Shown here: positions 15,373 to 23,631 of the stretch, piece by piece
How the letters are laid out: every line of letters starts with the position of its first letter
How positions within the stretch are numbered: position 1 is the first letter of the stretch
Assembly (NCBI RefSeq): GCF_019443085.1
Contig: NZ_JAHZIL010000003.1
Coordinates: 2,046,001-2,110,000, forward strand
From: Marinobacter sp. F4218
GTDB lineage: Bacteria; Pseudomonadota; Gammaproteobacteria; Pseudomonadales; Oleiphilaceae
Direction of reading: 5' to 3'
Length of the DNA stretch: 64,000 bases
The notes under the pieces: model-generated
What the model was told of the DNA's origin: nothing
Database searches by the model: none
Seen by the model: only the letters and a program-made list of their open reading frames with translations
Translations under genes and position numbers: made by a program

Positions 15373-17169
15373 ATGACCAAGCGCAAGATTCATATTACCG
15401 ACGTTATCCTGCGGGACGCCCATCAGTCCCTGATCGCCACCCGAATGCGGACCGAAGACATGCTGCCGGCCTGTGAATGGCTCGATCAGGCCGGATACTG
15501 GTCCCTGGAGTGCTGGGGCGGTGCCACCTTCGACGCCTGTGTCCGATTCCTGAAGGAAGACCCCTGGGAGCGCCTGCGCACGCTGCGCCAGGCCCTGCCC
15601 AACACCCGTCTGCAGATGCTCCTGCGCGGGCAGAACCTGCTGGGCTATCGCCACTACGGCGACGACGTGGTGGAAGCCTTCGTCGCCAAGGCCGCTGAAA
15701 ACGGCATCGATGTATTCCGGGTGTTCGACGCCCTGAACGACGTGCGCAACCTGGAAACCAGCATCAAGGCCGTCAAGAAAGCCGGTAAGCACGCCCAGGG
15801 TACCCTGTGCTACACCGTCAGCCCGGTGCACGACACCGATGCTTATCTGGAGCAGGCCAAAGCCATGGCCGAGATGGGCGCGGACAGCATCGCCATCAAG
15901 GACATGGCCGGTCTGCTGACGCCGGCGGTCACCGCCGAGCTGGTGGGCAAGCTCAAGAGCACCCTTGATCTACCGGTGTTCCTGCACTCCCACGCCACCT
16001 CGGGCATGGCGCCGATGTGCCAGTGGGCGGCGATGGAAGCCGGTGTCGATCACATCGATACCGCATTGTCGGCCTTTGCCGGCGGCACCAGCCATCCGCC
16101 TACGGAATCGCTGGTGGCGGCGTTGCACGACGCCGGCTTCGACACCGGCCTGAATCTGGAGCTGCTGGACAAGGCCACCGGCCATTTCCGGGAAGTGCGC
16201 AAGAAGTACCACCAGTTCGAGAGCGCCTACAACGGTGTCGATACCTCGGTGCTGTTGTCCCAGGTGCCGGGCGGCATGATGTCCAACCTGGCCAATCAGC
16301 TCAAGGAGCAGGGCGCCCTGGACCGCATCCAGGAAGTGTTCGAGGAAATCCCGAGGGTTCGCAAGGACCTCGGCTTCCCGCCGCTGGTTACCCCGACCTC
16401 CCAAATTGTCGGCACCCAGGCGGTCATTAACGTGCTGGGAGGTAAGCGCTACGACACCATCACCAACGAGGTGAAAAAGTACCTCCAGGGCTGGTATGGC
16501 CAGGCGCCTGCCGAGGTGGACGCCGAACTACAGCGTCGCGCGGTTGGCAAGGAGGAGCTGGTTGAAGAACGGCCAGCGAACCTGATTCCTCGTGAGCTTG
16601 AGGAGTTGCGCAAGCAGGTGGGCGAGCTGGCCGAGAGCGATGAGGATGTGCTGACCTACGCCATGTTCCCGGATCAGGCCAAGGCGTATCTGGAGCAGCG
16701 CCGGGATGGCACGCTCCAGCCCGAGCCATTGGAACCCATTCCGAGCGGGCGCTCCGGCGCCGTCTCGTCCAAGTTCAAGATCACCGTGCACGGTGAGAGC
16801 TACGACATCGACGTCACCGGTGCCAATCCGACGGGTGAGAACGAGCGCCGTTTCTACATGACGGTGGATGGCGTGCCGGAGGAAATTCACCTGGAGTCCC
16901 AGGGCGACAGCAGTGAAGGCGGTCGCAAGAGCGGCGGTCGGGCCGGTGCTACCAAGGAAGGTCATGTGACCACGAGTATGCCTGGCAACATTGTGGATGT
17001 GCTGGTCAAGGAGGGCGATCAGGTCGCTGCCGGAGACCCGGTATTGATCATCGAAGCCATGAAAATGGAAACCGAGGTCAAGGCCACCATCGCCGGAACC
17101 GTCAAGGGCGTTTCCATTGCCAAGGGCGACCGCGTGGTGCCGGGTGAGGTGCTGGTGGATATCGAGTAG
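15373..17169 (+). CDS. pycB: Pyruvate carboxylase subunit B (carboxyltransferase plus biotin carrier)
   Basis: 598 residues. The N-terminal HMGL-like carboxyltransferase domain starts TDVILRDAHQSLIATRM with the metal-binding Asp and shows LHSHATSG; a conserved PYC/OADA domain follows; the C-terminal lipoyl-type domain carries the biotin lysine K564 in EAMKMETEV. It transfers CO2 from carboxybiotin to pyruvate, refilling oxaloacetate. OadA of the sodium-pumping decarboxylase has the same layout, but the membrane beta and gamma subunits are absent here and pycA is 23 bases upstream. The partner gene decides the call. Confidence 0.9.
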   Translation: MTKRKIHITDVILRDAHQSLIATRMRTEDMLPACEWLDQAGYWSLECWGGATFDACVRFLKEDPWERLRTLRQALPNTRLQMLLRGQNLLGYRHYGDDVVEAFVAKAAENGIDVFRVFDALNDVRNLETSIKAVKKAGKHAQGTLCYTVSPVHDTDAYLEQAKAMAEMGADSIAIKDMAGLLTPAVTAELVGKLKSTLDLPVFLHSHATSGMAPMCQWAAMEAGVDHIDTALSAFAGGTSHPPTESLVAALHDAGFDTGLNLELLDKATGHFREVRKKYHQFESAYNGVDTSVLLSQVPGGMMSNLANQLKEQGALDRIQEVFEEIPRVRKDLGFPPLVTPTSQIVGTQAVINVLGGKRYDTITNEVKKYLQGWYGQAPAEVDAELQRRAVGKEELVEERPANLIPRELEELRKQVGELAESDEDVLTYAMFPDQAKAYLEQRRDGTLQPEPLEPIPSGRSGAVSSKFKITVHGESYDIDVTGANPTGENERRFYMTVDGVPEEIHLESQGDSSEGGRKSGGRAGATKEGHVTTSMPGNIVDVLVKEGDQVAAGDPVLIIEAMKMETEVKATIAGTVKGVSIAKGDRVVPGEVLVDIE

Positions 17170-17180
17170 CCGGCCAGGGC

Positions 17181-18500
17181 TCAGAGGCGAACAGCAACGC
17201 CGAGTGTTGCTGTTCGCCGATCGTAATCGTACCGAGCAATGTTGCTGTCGTTCTGAACCTGCTGGAGGTTCAGCAGCAGGGACACCGTCTTGTTGACCCG
17301 GTACTCCCCGTCAATCGAGAACGTCAGCCGCTGGTCCTCCCGGCGGATGATCAGTAACCCCTCAGGGACCTCGAGCCGGTGTGGAGTACGGTAGTAGTTG
17401 AACCGGTAACTGGCAGACGTGCCGAGTTCCAGGGCCGGTGTAAGGGCGTACCCGAGTCCCAGTGCCAGGGTCTGGCCCAGGGGAGAAACACTGTAGTACT
17501 CGGTGCCGGTATCGAGATTGCGGCGGTCATCGTAGTCCACCTGGTATTTTACACTTGCCCGCCAGGAATGGCGTCGCGCCTGGTAGCGCGTGTCCAGGCG
17601 ATAATGCTGACCGTCGTAGGCCCGGTAACGGTCTGCCGCGTTGACCTGCTCCGCGTCGACAGAAATCGAGCAGACGGCGGTTTCGCTGCCGAGGGTACAA
17701 CCCGATTTCCGGAGTCCGGAACTGAGGCGTGCCCGGTTTTCCCTTGATTTGCCCCCTTGCCAGACCTGATCCCCGCCAATGCCCAGGCTCAGTCGATAGT
17801 TACCGGGGGCATGGACGCCCGCCACATTGAGGCGGACGAGATGGGTGTTGAAGTCTTCCTGAGTGGTGTATTCGCGGCCATACAGCTGCAGGTCGGTCTT
17901 GATCGACTGATCGCCGGATCGGAATGGGTAGCCGGAGATGGCATTGACCGACTCGAAGAAAGCGCCGTCCAGGGAGCTGGCGGCACTGTCCGGGAACAGG
18001 GCGATGTTGTCTTCGTACCCGGCGGACAGCGACAGCAGGGCTTGCCATCGATCAGGGGCGGGCGGCGCTCCCAGCTTGGCAAGCTGGCCCCGGGCGAGCT
18101 TGCTCAGATTGTCCTCACTGCTTGCCAGCGCGGCTTCACGAAATGCCTGGCGGGCCTTTGACGTTTGATCCTGGGCGAGAGCAATCAGGCCGAGGTTGTA
18201 GAAGGCGAGTGCCCGTTGGGGTGTGTCGAGCAGCCTTCGGAACATCTCCTCCGCGCTGACGTAGTCACCCATCTTGAAATAGAGGACGCCGAGATTGTAG
18301 GTGAGCGCGCGGGATTCCATGTCTTCGGCCGCGGCCTCAAGCAGTTCGCGGGCGCGCTCCAGGTTATTGTTCTGGAATGCCTCGATGCCGGCCCGGAACT
18401 TTTGCTTCGGCGATGACAAAGAGTCGGTTTCTGCCGCGACCACGAATGGAACGCACAGGCAAACCAGCAGCATCGTTATCAGTCGGTAGGGCGACAGCAT
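17181..18500 (-). CDS. Exported TPR protein with C-terminal beta-barrel-like domain
   Basis: 439 residues. A signal peptide covers about 1-23. Residues 30-145 contain about three TPR units (for example ALTYNLGVLYFKMGDYVSAEEMFRRLL and ALAFYNLGLIALAQDQTSKARQAF). From about 155 to the end the sequence alternates like outer-membrane strands with many aromatics and Arg/Asp and ends TLGVAVRL. This looks like an outer-membrane barrel with a periplasmic TPR handle. It is the last gene of the ECF sigma operon. Its end is only 11 bases from the convergent pycB stop, and a perfect hairpin lies within its last codons. Function unknown. Confidence 0.75.
   Translation of the reverse strand: MLSPYRLITMLLVCLCVPFVVAAETDSLSSPKQKFRAGIEAFQNNNLERARELLEAAAEDMESRALTYNLGVLYFKMGDYVSAEEMFRRLLDTPQRALAFYNLGLIALAQDQTSKARQAFREAALASSEDNLSKLARGQLAKLGAPPAPDRWQALLSLSAGYEDNIALFPDSAASSLDGAFFESVNAISGYPFRSGDQSIKTDLQLYGREYTTQEDFNTHLVRLNVAGVHAPGNYRLSLGIGGDQVWQGGKSRENRARLSSGLRKSGCTLGSETAVCSISVDAEQVNAADRYRAYDGQHYRLDTRYQARRHSWRASVKYQVDYDDRRNLDTGTEYYSVSPLGQTLALGLGYALTPALELGTSASYRFNYYRTPHRLEVPEGLLIIRREDQRLTFSIDGEYRVNKTVSLLLNLQQVQNDSNIARYDYDRRTATLGVAVRL
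17186..17218. terminator. 13-bp perfect hairpin shared by convergent genes
   Basis: GGCGAACAGCAAC (17186-17198) pairs perfectly with GTTGCTGTTCGCC (17206-17218) across a 7-base loop. It begins 16 bases after the pycB stop and lies inside the last codons of the TPR gene. No T tract on either side, so efficiency is uncertain. Confidence 0.55.
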
Positions 18501-18530
18501 ATTTCTTCGAACTGCTCCGACAGGGGACGT

Positions 18531-19001
18531 TTACTGGTTCACTGTGTTGTCCAGCGTGGACCCGGTGTTGTTGAGTAAATCCAGTCCGGGATCCAACAGA
18601 TCGTCCGTCGGTAAGTCCGTGCCCGGCAGGTCCAGTTCGGGGGTGTCCAGTCCCGGCTGTTCGACGGTCGGCGCATCCAGCAGTTCCTCGCCCGGCAGCT
18701 CAGTATCAAATGCATCGCGGGATTCGCGAGCCTGCAAGCTAAGGTCTTCCTCGCGACTCCAGGCTTCGCTGGACAGCTCGTTGGCATCCAGTTCATCCCA
18801 GTTCTGGTCGTCGTCCAGCTCGTTGATCGATTCCGGGATTTCCATTTCCTGAACGAAGGAATTATCCAGAGCCTCTTCATCCGCCACCATTCTCATGGTG
18901 ACGCCATAGTCCTCCTCTGCTACCGCCAGAGTCGGCGTGAGCGAGAAGCCTGCAATCAGAAGCCAGACAAGCCGAACCTGGCCGGGAATTGTTACTTTCA
19001 T
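18531..19001 (-). CDS. Acidic exported protein of the ECF operon, unknown
   Basis: 156 residues with a signal peptide at about 1-28 (cut AVA before EEDYG). The mature part is very acidic and looks mostly disordered. Its last third is built from short repeats of the type LDxPG (for example GLDTPELDLPGTDLP), and it has no cysteine in the mature part. Its ATG overlaps the anti-sigma stop by four bases (ATGA), which ties it tightly to that gene. It could be a calcium- or peptidoglycan-interacting envelope protein or a partner of the downstream TPR-barrel protein. I do not recognise the family. Confidence 0.65.
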   Translation of the reverse strand: MKVTIPGQVRLVWLLIAGFSLTPTLAVAEEDYGVTMRMVADEEALDNSFVQEMEIPESINELDDDQNWDELDANELSSEAWSREEDLSLQARESRDAFDTELPGEELLDAPTVEQPGLDTPELDLPGTDLPTDDLLDPGLDLLNNTGSTLDNTVNQ

Positions 19002-19657
19002 GACGATGGTTCCGTTTCCTTGCCGATGTCCGTACGGAAGGTTTTGCGTTTGGTGCCTTCGCCCAGGTGCGCAACCAGCGTGCCTTCACCCGGGAACAGA
19101 ATGTTCACCGGCAGGGCCAGCAGGTTGTCGCCGGGCTTCAGGTTTACCTTCCAGCTTACCCGGTGTCGCCCCGGGAAGGGTGCCAGTTCCATGTTCGGCG
19201 GCAGCTCCAGGGTCAGGGTCACGTCTTCCAGAGCTTCGGTAGACGTGAATGCCAGCCGGACGGTTTTCTGTGTCGGGTCAGCGGTTACCGCCGAGGGCTC
19301 TGCGGTGCCAGCCAGTTCTGCCCCCGGTTGCGGGGCCTGGTTGAACTGGGTGCCAATGAACACGCCGACCGCCAGTGCCGCGGCAACGGCACCACTCCAG
19401 ACGGACGTGGTCCAGTGTCGTTTCGGGGTCTGCTGATCGGTTGCCATGGCCCGGCCGAGTATCCGCGACTCGAAGTCGGGGTCGGGTTCAGGCGCCCGGT
19501 CTGCGGCAACCTGTTGGACGATATACGTCGCCGTCGCCAGCGCCACAGAGCAGGCTTCGCAGGATTTGACGTGCTCGCGCATGGCCACCTCAGTGGTCTC
19601 GGACACTTCGCCGGCGGCCCAGGCATCCACGTCTTTTCGGAATTCAATGCAGTTCAT
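18998..19657 (-). CDS. Zinc-type transmembrane anti-sigma factor
   Basis: 219 residues. The N-terminal ZAS domain carries H29-x3-C33-x2-C36 (HVKSCEAC) plus C3 at the start. One transmembrane helix is at about 85-103. The periplasmic part ends in a beta-sandwich-like stretch of about 90 residues (ALEDVTLTLELPPNMELAPF and onward). It should hold the ECF sigma factor encoded just upstream and release it on an envelope signal. ATG 19657 follows GTGAGGTGA, 10 bases after the sigma stop; an upstream in-frame start at 19696 overlaps the sigma gene. Confidence 0.85.
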   Translation of the reverse strand: MNCIEFRKDVDAWAAGEVSETTEVAMREHVKSCEACSVALATATYIVQQVAADRAPEPDPDFESRILGRAMATDQQTPKRHWTTSVWSGAVAAALAVGVFIGTQFNQAPQPGAELAGTAEPSAVTADPTQKTVRLAFTSTEALEDVTLTLELPPNMELAPFPGRHRVSWKVNLKPGDNLLALPVNILFPGEGTLVAHLGEGTKRKTFRTDIGKETEPSS

Positions 19658-19667
19658 CGCATTCACC

Positions 19668-20276
19668 TCACTGGCAGCCACGTTGTTGCTCCTCAAAAGG
19701 TTCCATCTCCTCCTGCAATTTCGTCCGGAGCAGCGCCCGTACCCGATGCAGCCTGGATTTTATGGTGCCCAGGGGCACGTCCAGAATCTCGGCAATGTCT
19801 TCCTGGCGCCAGCCTTCGGAGTCATGCAGCAGCAACAGGGTTCTCTGGTCGGGCTGCAGTTCGCCAATCAGTCGGTGCAGTATGGCGCTTCGTCGGTCGT
19901 TGTCCGTGTGGGTGAGGGGATCGGGTTCGGTGCCTGGCAGGGTTTCCAGAAACGGGGTCTGCTGGTCCTTGGGGCCCAGTGCGTTTTCGCTGACCTCTCG
20001 CCCTGCCGGTCGCTTGCGGACGTTGTCCACGAACTGTCGGTACAGAACCCGGTGCAGCCAAGGGCGAAGATCCTCGACGCGCTCCAGTTCGTCCACCTTG
20101 GGGAACAGCTTGGTGACCACATCCTGAACCAGATCCTCGGCATCGTGCTGGCTGCCGGTTAGCCGGTAGGCAAACGTATGCAGCGGCCTGAGGTGTGGAT
20201 GGACCAGGCGTTCAAAGCGTTTTGACTTGGATTGGCGAAACGGAAGCAAGGCCAAATGGATACCCCTGATAAACAT
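19668..20276 (-). CDS. ECF-family RNA polymerase sigma factor
   Basis: 202 residues. Region 2 has the core-binding segment HDAEDLVQDVVTKLF (about 44-58) and region 4 the helix-turn-helix GWRQEDIAEILDVPLGTIKSRL (about 158-180). There is no extra C-terminal domain. It is followed by its zinc-type anti-sigma factor, an acidic exported protein and a TPR-barrel protein in one operon, so it most likely responds to envelope state. A sigma-70-like promoter lies upstream. The start is the only usable ATG, though its ribosome site is weak. Target genes are unknown; a GGAAC-type promoter before the divergent lipase gene is a candidate. Confidence 0.9.
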   Translation of the reverse strand: MFIRGIHLALLPFRQSKSKRFERLVHPHLRPLHTFAYRLTGSQHDAEDLVQDVVTKLFPKVDELERVEDLRPWLHRVLYRQFVDNVRKRPAGREVSENALGPKDQQTPFLETLPGTEPDPLTHTDNDRRSAILHRLIGELQPDQRTLLLLHDSEGWRQEDIAEILDVPLGTIKSRLHRVRALLRTKLQEEMEPFEEQQRGCQ

Positions 20277-20362
20277 CTCGCACTATCAGAGTGCTGCAGG
20301 ACGTTTCTGATTTTTATCGTGTGCCCAGTCTATCAGCCCCGGGCCTCTGCGGGTATGTCCGT

Positions 20363-20393
20363 ATTGTAAAAAAAAGAACGGCGGTAATGTCAA
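20363..20393 (-). promoter_or_regulatory. Predicted promoter of the ECF sigma operon
   Basis: On the reverse strand TTGACA (20388-20393) and TACAAT (20363-20368) are separated by 19 bases, longer than ideal. No GGAAC-type ECF promoter was seen for this operon on that strand. Confidence 0.4.
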
Positions 20394-20420
20394 CAAAATC
20401 AAAATATTAAGGCTGGTATG

Positions 20421-20444
20421 CGGAGTTTTTTCGGAAAATCTCCG
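20421..20444. other. Imperfect palindrome upstream of the lipase gene
   Basis: CGGAG and CTCCG flank T- and A-runs (CGGAGTTTTTTCGG, then AAAATCTCCG), forming a 24-base near-palindrome just upstream of the candidate ECF promoter. It could be an operator or a hairpin; nothing identifies the binder. Confidence 0.35.
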
Positions 20445-20453
20445 GGTGGCTTT

Positions 20454-20478
20454 GGAACCTTTGCAATTAGACCTACGT
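20454..20478 (+). promoter_or_regulatory. Candidate ECF-type promoter of the VolA-like lipase gene
   Basis: GGAACC (20454-20459), a 16-base spacer, then CGT (20476-20478) fits the general ECF promoter shape (GGAAC with a CGT-type -10). The ECF sigma gene is divergent next door. Assignment is inference from pattern only. Confidence 0.35.
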
Positions 20479-20537
20479 GGTGGGCAGCTAATGGCGATGG
20501 AAGCGCCGAACTACAAGAAACCCAAAGGTGACAGAGT

Positions 20538-23513
20538 ATGCTTATCCGCAACGTATTGTTCACAGCCATATCGGCAGCCGCCGTTGGTTTGACCGGCTGC
20601 CTGGACAGCAGCAGCCAGACCCAGAAAAACGCCAATCCCGATTATCGGATCAACAGCGGCCTGATCGAACGTGGGACCCATCCGCTCTTCGATCCACTGG
20701 AAACAGAGTTCGTGATTCCGAGCGATGCCCTGTTTTTTCTGAGTGAAATCGACGACGGTACCATGCTTAACGGCACCGATCCGGCCAATCCGGTTACCCA
20801 GGGTATCGGGTTCCTCGATGGCGCCTCGGTACTGGCGCCCATCGATGTCAAGATCAGCGCCAGTCTCGATGACCAGCAGATACTGGATGCCCGCGACTTC
20901 GTCGAGATCGACGGCGCGGTGGTCCCGAATCCCGAACAGAATGTGTTCCTGGTCCCGGTCGAGTACGCCAGCGGCGATGCCCTCCGGCCGCTTGAAGCGG
21001 AAGCCCCCGGGCTGACGCCGGCGGAACGCTATCGTCAGGCCCGCCGTCTGCAGGCGCAGGGTGACACCGCCGGTGCCGACGCCATTTTCAGCGACCTGCT
21101 GGCGGAAAAGGTCCGGGTGGAGTTGTTGGACATCGACGGTGGTCAGAACAACCTGGTTCGGGTGCTGCCACTGACACCGCTGGCGGCCAAGACCCAGTAC
21201 GTGCTGGCGCTGACCAACGACATAGTGGATGCCAGTGGCGAGCCACTGGTCGGCTCTCCGGTGTACCAGTCCGTTGCCGATCCCGAGCGTACGTTGTCGA
21301 ACGCGGCGTTCCAGCCGTTCCGGGACGCCATGTTGCCGGCCCGCAGGCTCGTGACCGATTATTTCGACTTCAAGCGGGAATCTGAGGAATCCGCGGGTTT
21401 CCGGTCCGGCTTTGATGACGTGGTATACGCAACTGCGATCACCACCACCGCGGTGGAGGATGTGATCCTCGCCAACGCGGCACCGATTACCTACTACCGT
21501 TCCATGTTGGCGAGCGCCCAGCGCCAGGAGGAACTCGGCAAACTGGTTGACGGTTTCTACAACCTCACTGACCAGCCCCTTGGCGAGGGTGCAAACGGCG
21601 AAGAGGCCAACCTCAACTCGGCGCTTTACGCCACCCTGACAGATCCCGCGTTCCGTCTTTACGACGACAGTCTGGCCACCATCCTGATGGACGCCAACGC
21701 CAGTGACACCCCCGTTCTCTATGCCGACGTGGTTGCCGATGCCGGTTCGGATCGCCGGATCGCACACATCGTGCAGGTGGCAACCGCCCTGGCGACCGAT
21801 GCCAATATCGATGTCGAGGCCAGGGCCCGGAGCCTGGCGTCGGCCGCCGAAGCTGTGGTGGATACGCCCAAACCCCGCACGGTCTCCGTGTTCAGTCAGC
21901 GCGACGGCGGCGATGTTAATCCGGCACTCGCCCAGGAGGTTGCCGGCACGCCGCTGAACGTTCATGTCTATGAGGGCGAGATCACGCTGCCCTACTTCCA
22001 GGCCCTGCCGGCGGAAGGGGATGGTTCCCCGCTCACCACGGAAAGCTGGCTGCCCGCCGATTTTTCCGGCGACGAGACACTGAGCGCCGCACCGTCTGAC
22101 CGGATCAGCTACCGGTTTCCGTTCGCGCGCAAGGTTGCCGACACCACCGTACCCATTGTGGTGGCGGCCCCGGACACGGATAACCTGGTCATTGCCGGCC
22201 AGCAGCCGGCCGCAGGTTATCCGGTCATCATTTACCAGCATGCGGTGACCACCGACCGTTCCGCCATCCTGCCGATGGCCACGGCGGCCGGGCTGCTGTG
22301 TGCGGACCCTGCCAACAGCCACGATTGCTTTGTGACCATTGGCATTGATCAGCCGCTGCACGGTATTTTCGGTGAGGGCATCGTGGGCCTGAATCCCATC
22401 ACCACCCAGGACGGTGCCTCGGCGGACGCCACTGAGCGCCATTTCGGCTTTGCCGCCAGCGCCGACCTCAGCCCCGTGCCGGCGGGGGAGCTGGAAGCGC
22501 CGGAGTCCGGCAGCCTGTTCCTGAACTTCGCCAATTACGCCAACACCCGTGACAACATGCGTCAGGGGGCGCTGGACCTGCTGAACGTGAGTGCGTCACT
22601 GCAAGCGATCGAGGACGCGATCAACGCCTGTGCCGACTGCCCGCAGTCCCTGAACCTGGATCCGGATCGGGTCTACTTCCTGAGCCATTCCCTGAGCGGG
22701 ATGGGCGGCGCAGCGTTTCCCCACGTCAACAACGCGGCCATCGAAGCCGGTAACGCCAGTCTGAGCCCGATCACGGCCTCGAACTTCCTGAACACCGGCG
22801 GCGGCTTTACCCGTCTGGCAGAGAACTCCCAGTCCATCGCGCCGCGGGTGCTGCCAGGCCTGGATGCCGCTTCGGCTGGCCTCCTGACTCAGGGGCGCAC
22901 CGAGCTGAACATCTATTTCAATGTGTTCCAGGGCCTGCTGGATTCCGCGGATCCGACCGCGTTCGGGCCGCTGTACCGGGATAAACCTGTGCTTCTGACC
23001 GAGATTGTCGGGGTGCCCGACGATGTTGATCGGCCCACCGATGACACCATTCCCAACGCCGCCGATCCCTTGCTCTACGCGCTCGGACCGCTGTCCACCA
23101 CGATTCCGGAAACCGGCTTCGTGATTGAGGGCGAGAACATGCCGATGGCCGGAACAGATCCCCTGGCCGCGGCCATGGCGGCGGAGTCCACGCCGCTGGG
23201 TACCGACCTGCCCTACATTACCCGCTATCTGGAAGGCTCCCACGGCAACCCGATTTCCGCTGGTCAGAAGAGTGCAGACAGCTTTTCTTCCCGGGCCGTG
23301 TTCGACGAAATGGTGTTCCAGATGCTCACCCTGTTCACCGGCAACGATCCGGTCACGGTCAACAACCCCTGCGTCGTCAAGGATGCGGATACAACCGGCA
23401 CCGATTGCACGGCCGATGGCAATACCGATTCCGGTGACGGTAGTGGATCCGGCGGAGACGGTGGCACCGGAGGCACCGGAGGCGGCTTCCTGGATGGTGG
23501 CCTGCCAATTTGA
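20538..23513 (+). CDS. VolA/Pla-1-like surface lipoprotein (lyso)phospholipase
   Basis: 991 residues. A lipoprotein signal with lipobox LTGC is near residue 20, followed by LDSSSQ. The long N-terminal region matches the bacterial virulence-factor lipase N-terminal type. The alpha/beta-hydrolase part carries the nucleophile S718 in LSHSLSGMGG (a GxSxG variant with Ser for the first Gly). The tail is a Gly/Asp/Ser-rich low-complexity stretch. Vibrio VolA is a surface lysophospholipase that frees fatty acids for growth; a similar lipid-scavenging role suits the many acyl-CoA genes here. AAAGGTGA precedes the ATG. DUF1302 and DUF1329 genes follow. Confidence 0.85.
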   Translation: MLIRNVLFTAISAAAVGLTGCLDSSSQTQKNANPDYRINSGLIERGTHPLFDPLETEFVIPSDALFFLSEIDDGTMLNGTDPANPVTQGIGFLDGASVLAPIDVKISASLDDQQILDARDFVEIDGAVVPNPEQNVFLVPVEYASGDALRPLEAEAPGLTPAERYRQARRLQAQGDTAGADAIFSDLLAEKVRVELLDIDGGQNNLVRVLPLTPLAAKTQYVLALTNDIVDASGEPLVGSPVYQSVADPERTLSNAAFQPFRDAMLPARRLVTDYFDFKRESEESAGFRSGFDDVVYATAITTTAVEDVILANAAPITYYRSMLASAQRQEELGKLVDGFYNLTDQPLGEGANGEEANLNSALYATLTDPAFRLYDDSLATILMDANASDTPVLYADVVADAGSDRRIAHIVQVATALATDANIDVEARARSLASAAEAVVDTPKPRTVSVFSQRDGGDVNPALAQEVAGTPLNVHVYEGEITLPYFQALPAEGDGSPLTTESWLPADFSGDETLSAAPSDRISYRFPFARKVADTTVPIVVAAPDTDNLVIAGQQPAAGYPVIIYQHAVTTDRSAILPMATAAGLLCADPANSHDCFVTIGIDQPLHGIFGEGIVGLNPITTQDGASADATERHFGFAASADLSPVPAGELEAPESGSLFLNFANYANTRDNMRQGALDLLNVSASLQAIEDAINACADCPQSLNLDPDRVYFLSHSLSGMGGAAFPHVNNAAIEAGNASLSPITASNFLNTGGGFTRLAENSQSIAPRVLPGLDAASAGLLTQGRTELNIYFNVFQGLLDSADPTAFGPLYRDKPVLLTEIVGVPDDVDRPTDDTIPNAADPLLYALGPLSTTIPETGFVIEGENMPMAGTDPLAAAMAAESTPLGTDLPYITRYLEGSHGNPISAGQKSADSFSSRAVFDEMVFQMLTLFTGNDPVTVNNPCVVKDADTTGTDCTADGNTDSGDGSGSGGDGGTGGTGGGFLDGGLPI

Positions 23514-23518
23514 TCCCG

Positions 23519-23548
23519 AGACCGGTCCCGGGATGCCGGGACCGGTCT
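23519..23548. other. 13-bp perfect hairpin between the lipase and DUF1302 genes
   Basis: AGACCGGTCCCGG (23519-23531) pairs perfectly with CCGGGACCGGTCT (23536-23548) around a 4-base loop, six bases after the lipase stop. There is no T tract. It may reduce read-through or stabilise the lipase mRNA end. Confidence 0.6.
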
Positions 23549-23631
23549 GAAATCCTTCAGATACACGGTAAATCATGGCGTTAGCCTCGCCACACGGGGA
23601 GGCTTTGCCCAAAACTTGCGGAGCAAACGCA

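Noticed and set aside
15373..17169. Sodium-pumping oxaloacetate decarboxylase alpha subunit
   Set aside because: The membrane beta and gamma subunit genes are absent and a biotin carboxylase gene is directly upstream, so pyruvate carboxylase fits better.
20511..22442. 643-codon open frame on the reverse strand opposite the lipase gene
   Set aside because: It is a shadow of the plus-strand gene: no ribosome site, no known motifs, and His/Gly/Val/Gln-rich composition typical of antisense frames in GC-rich genes.
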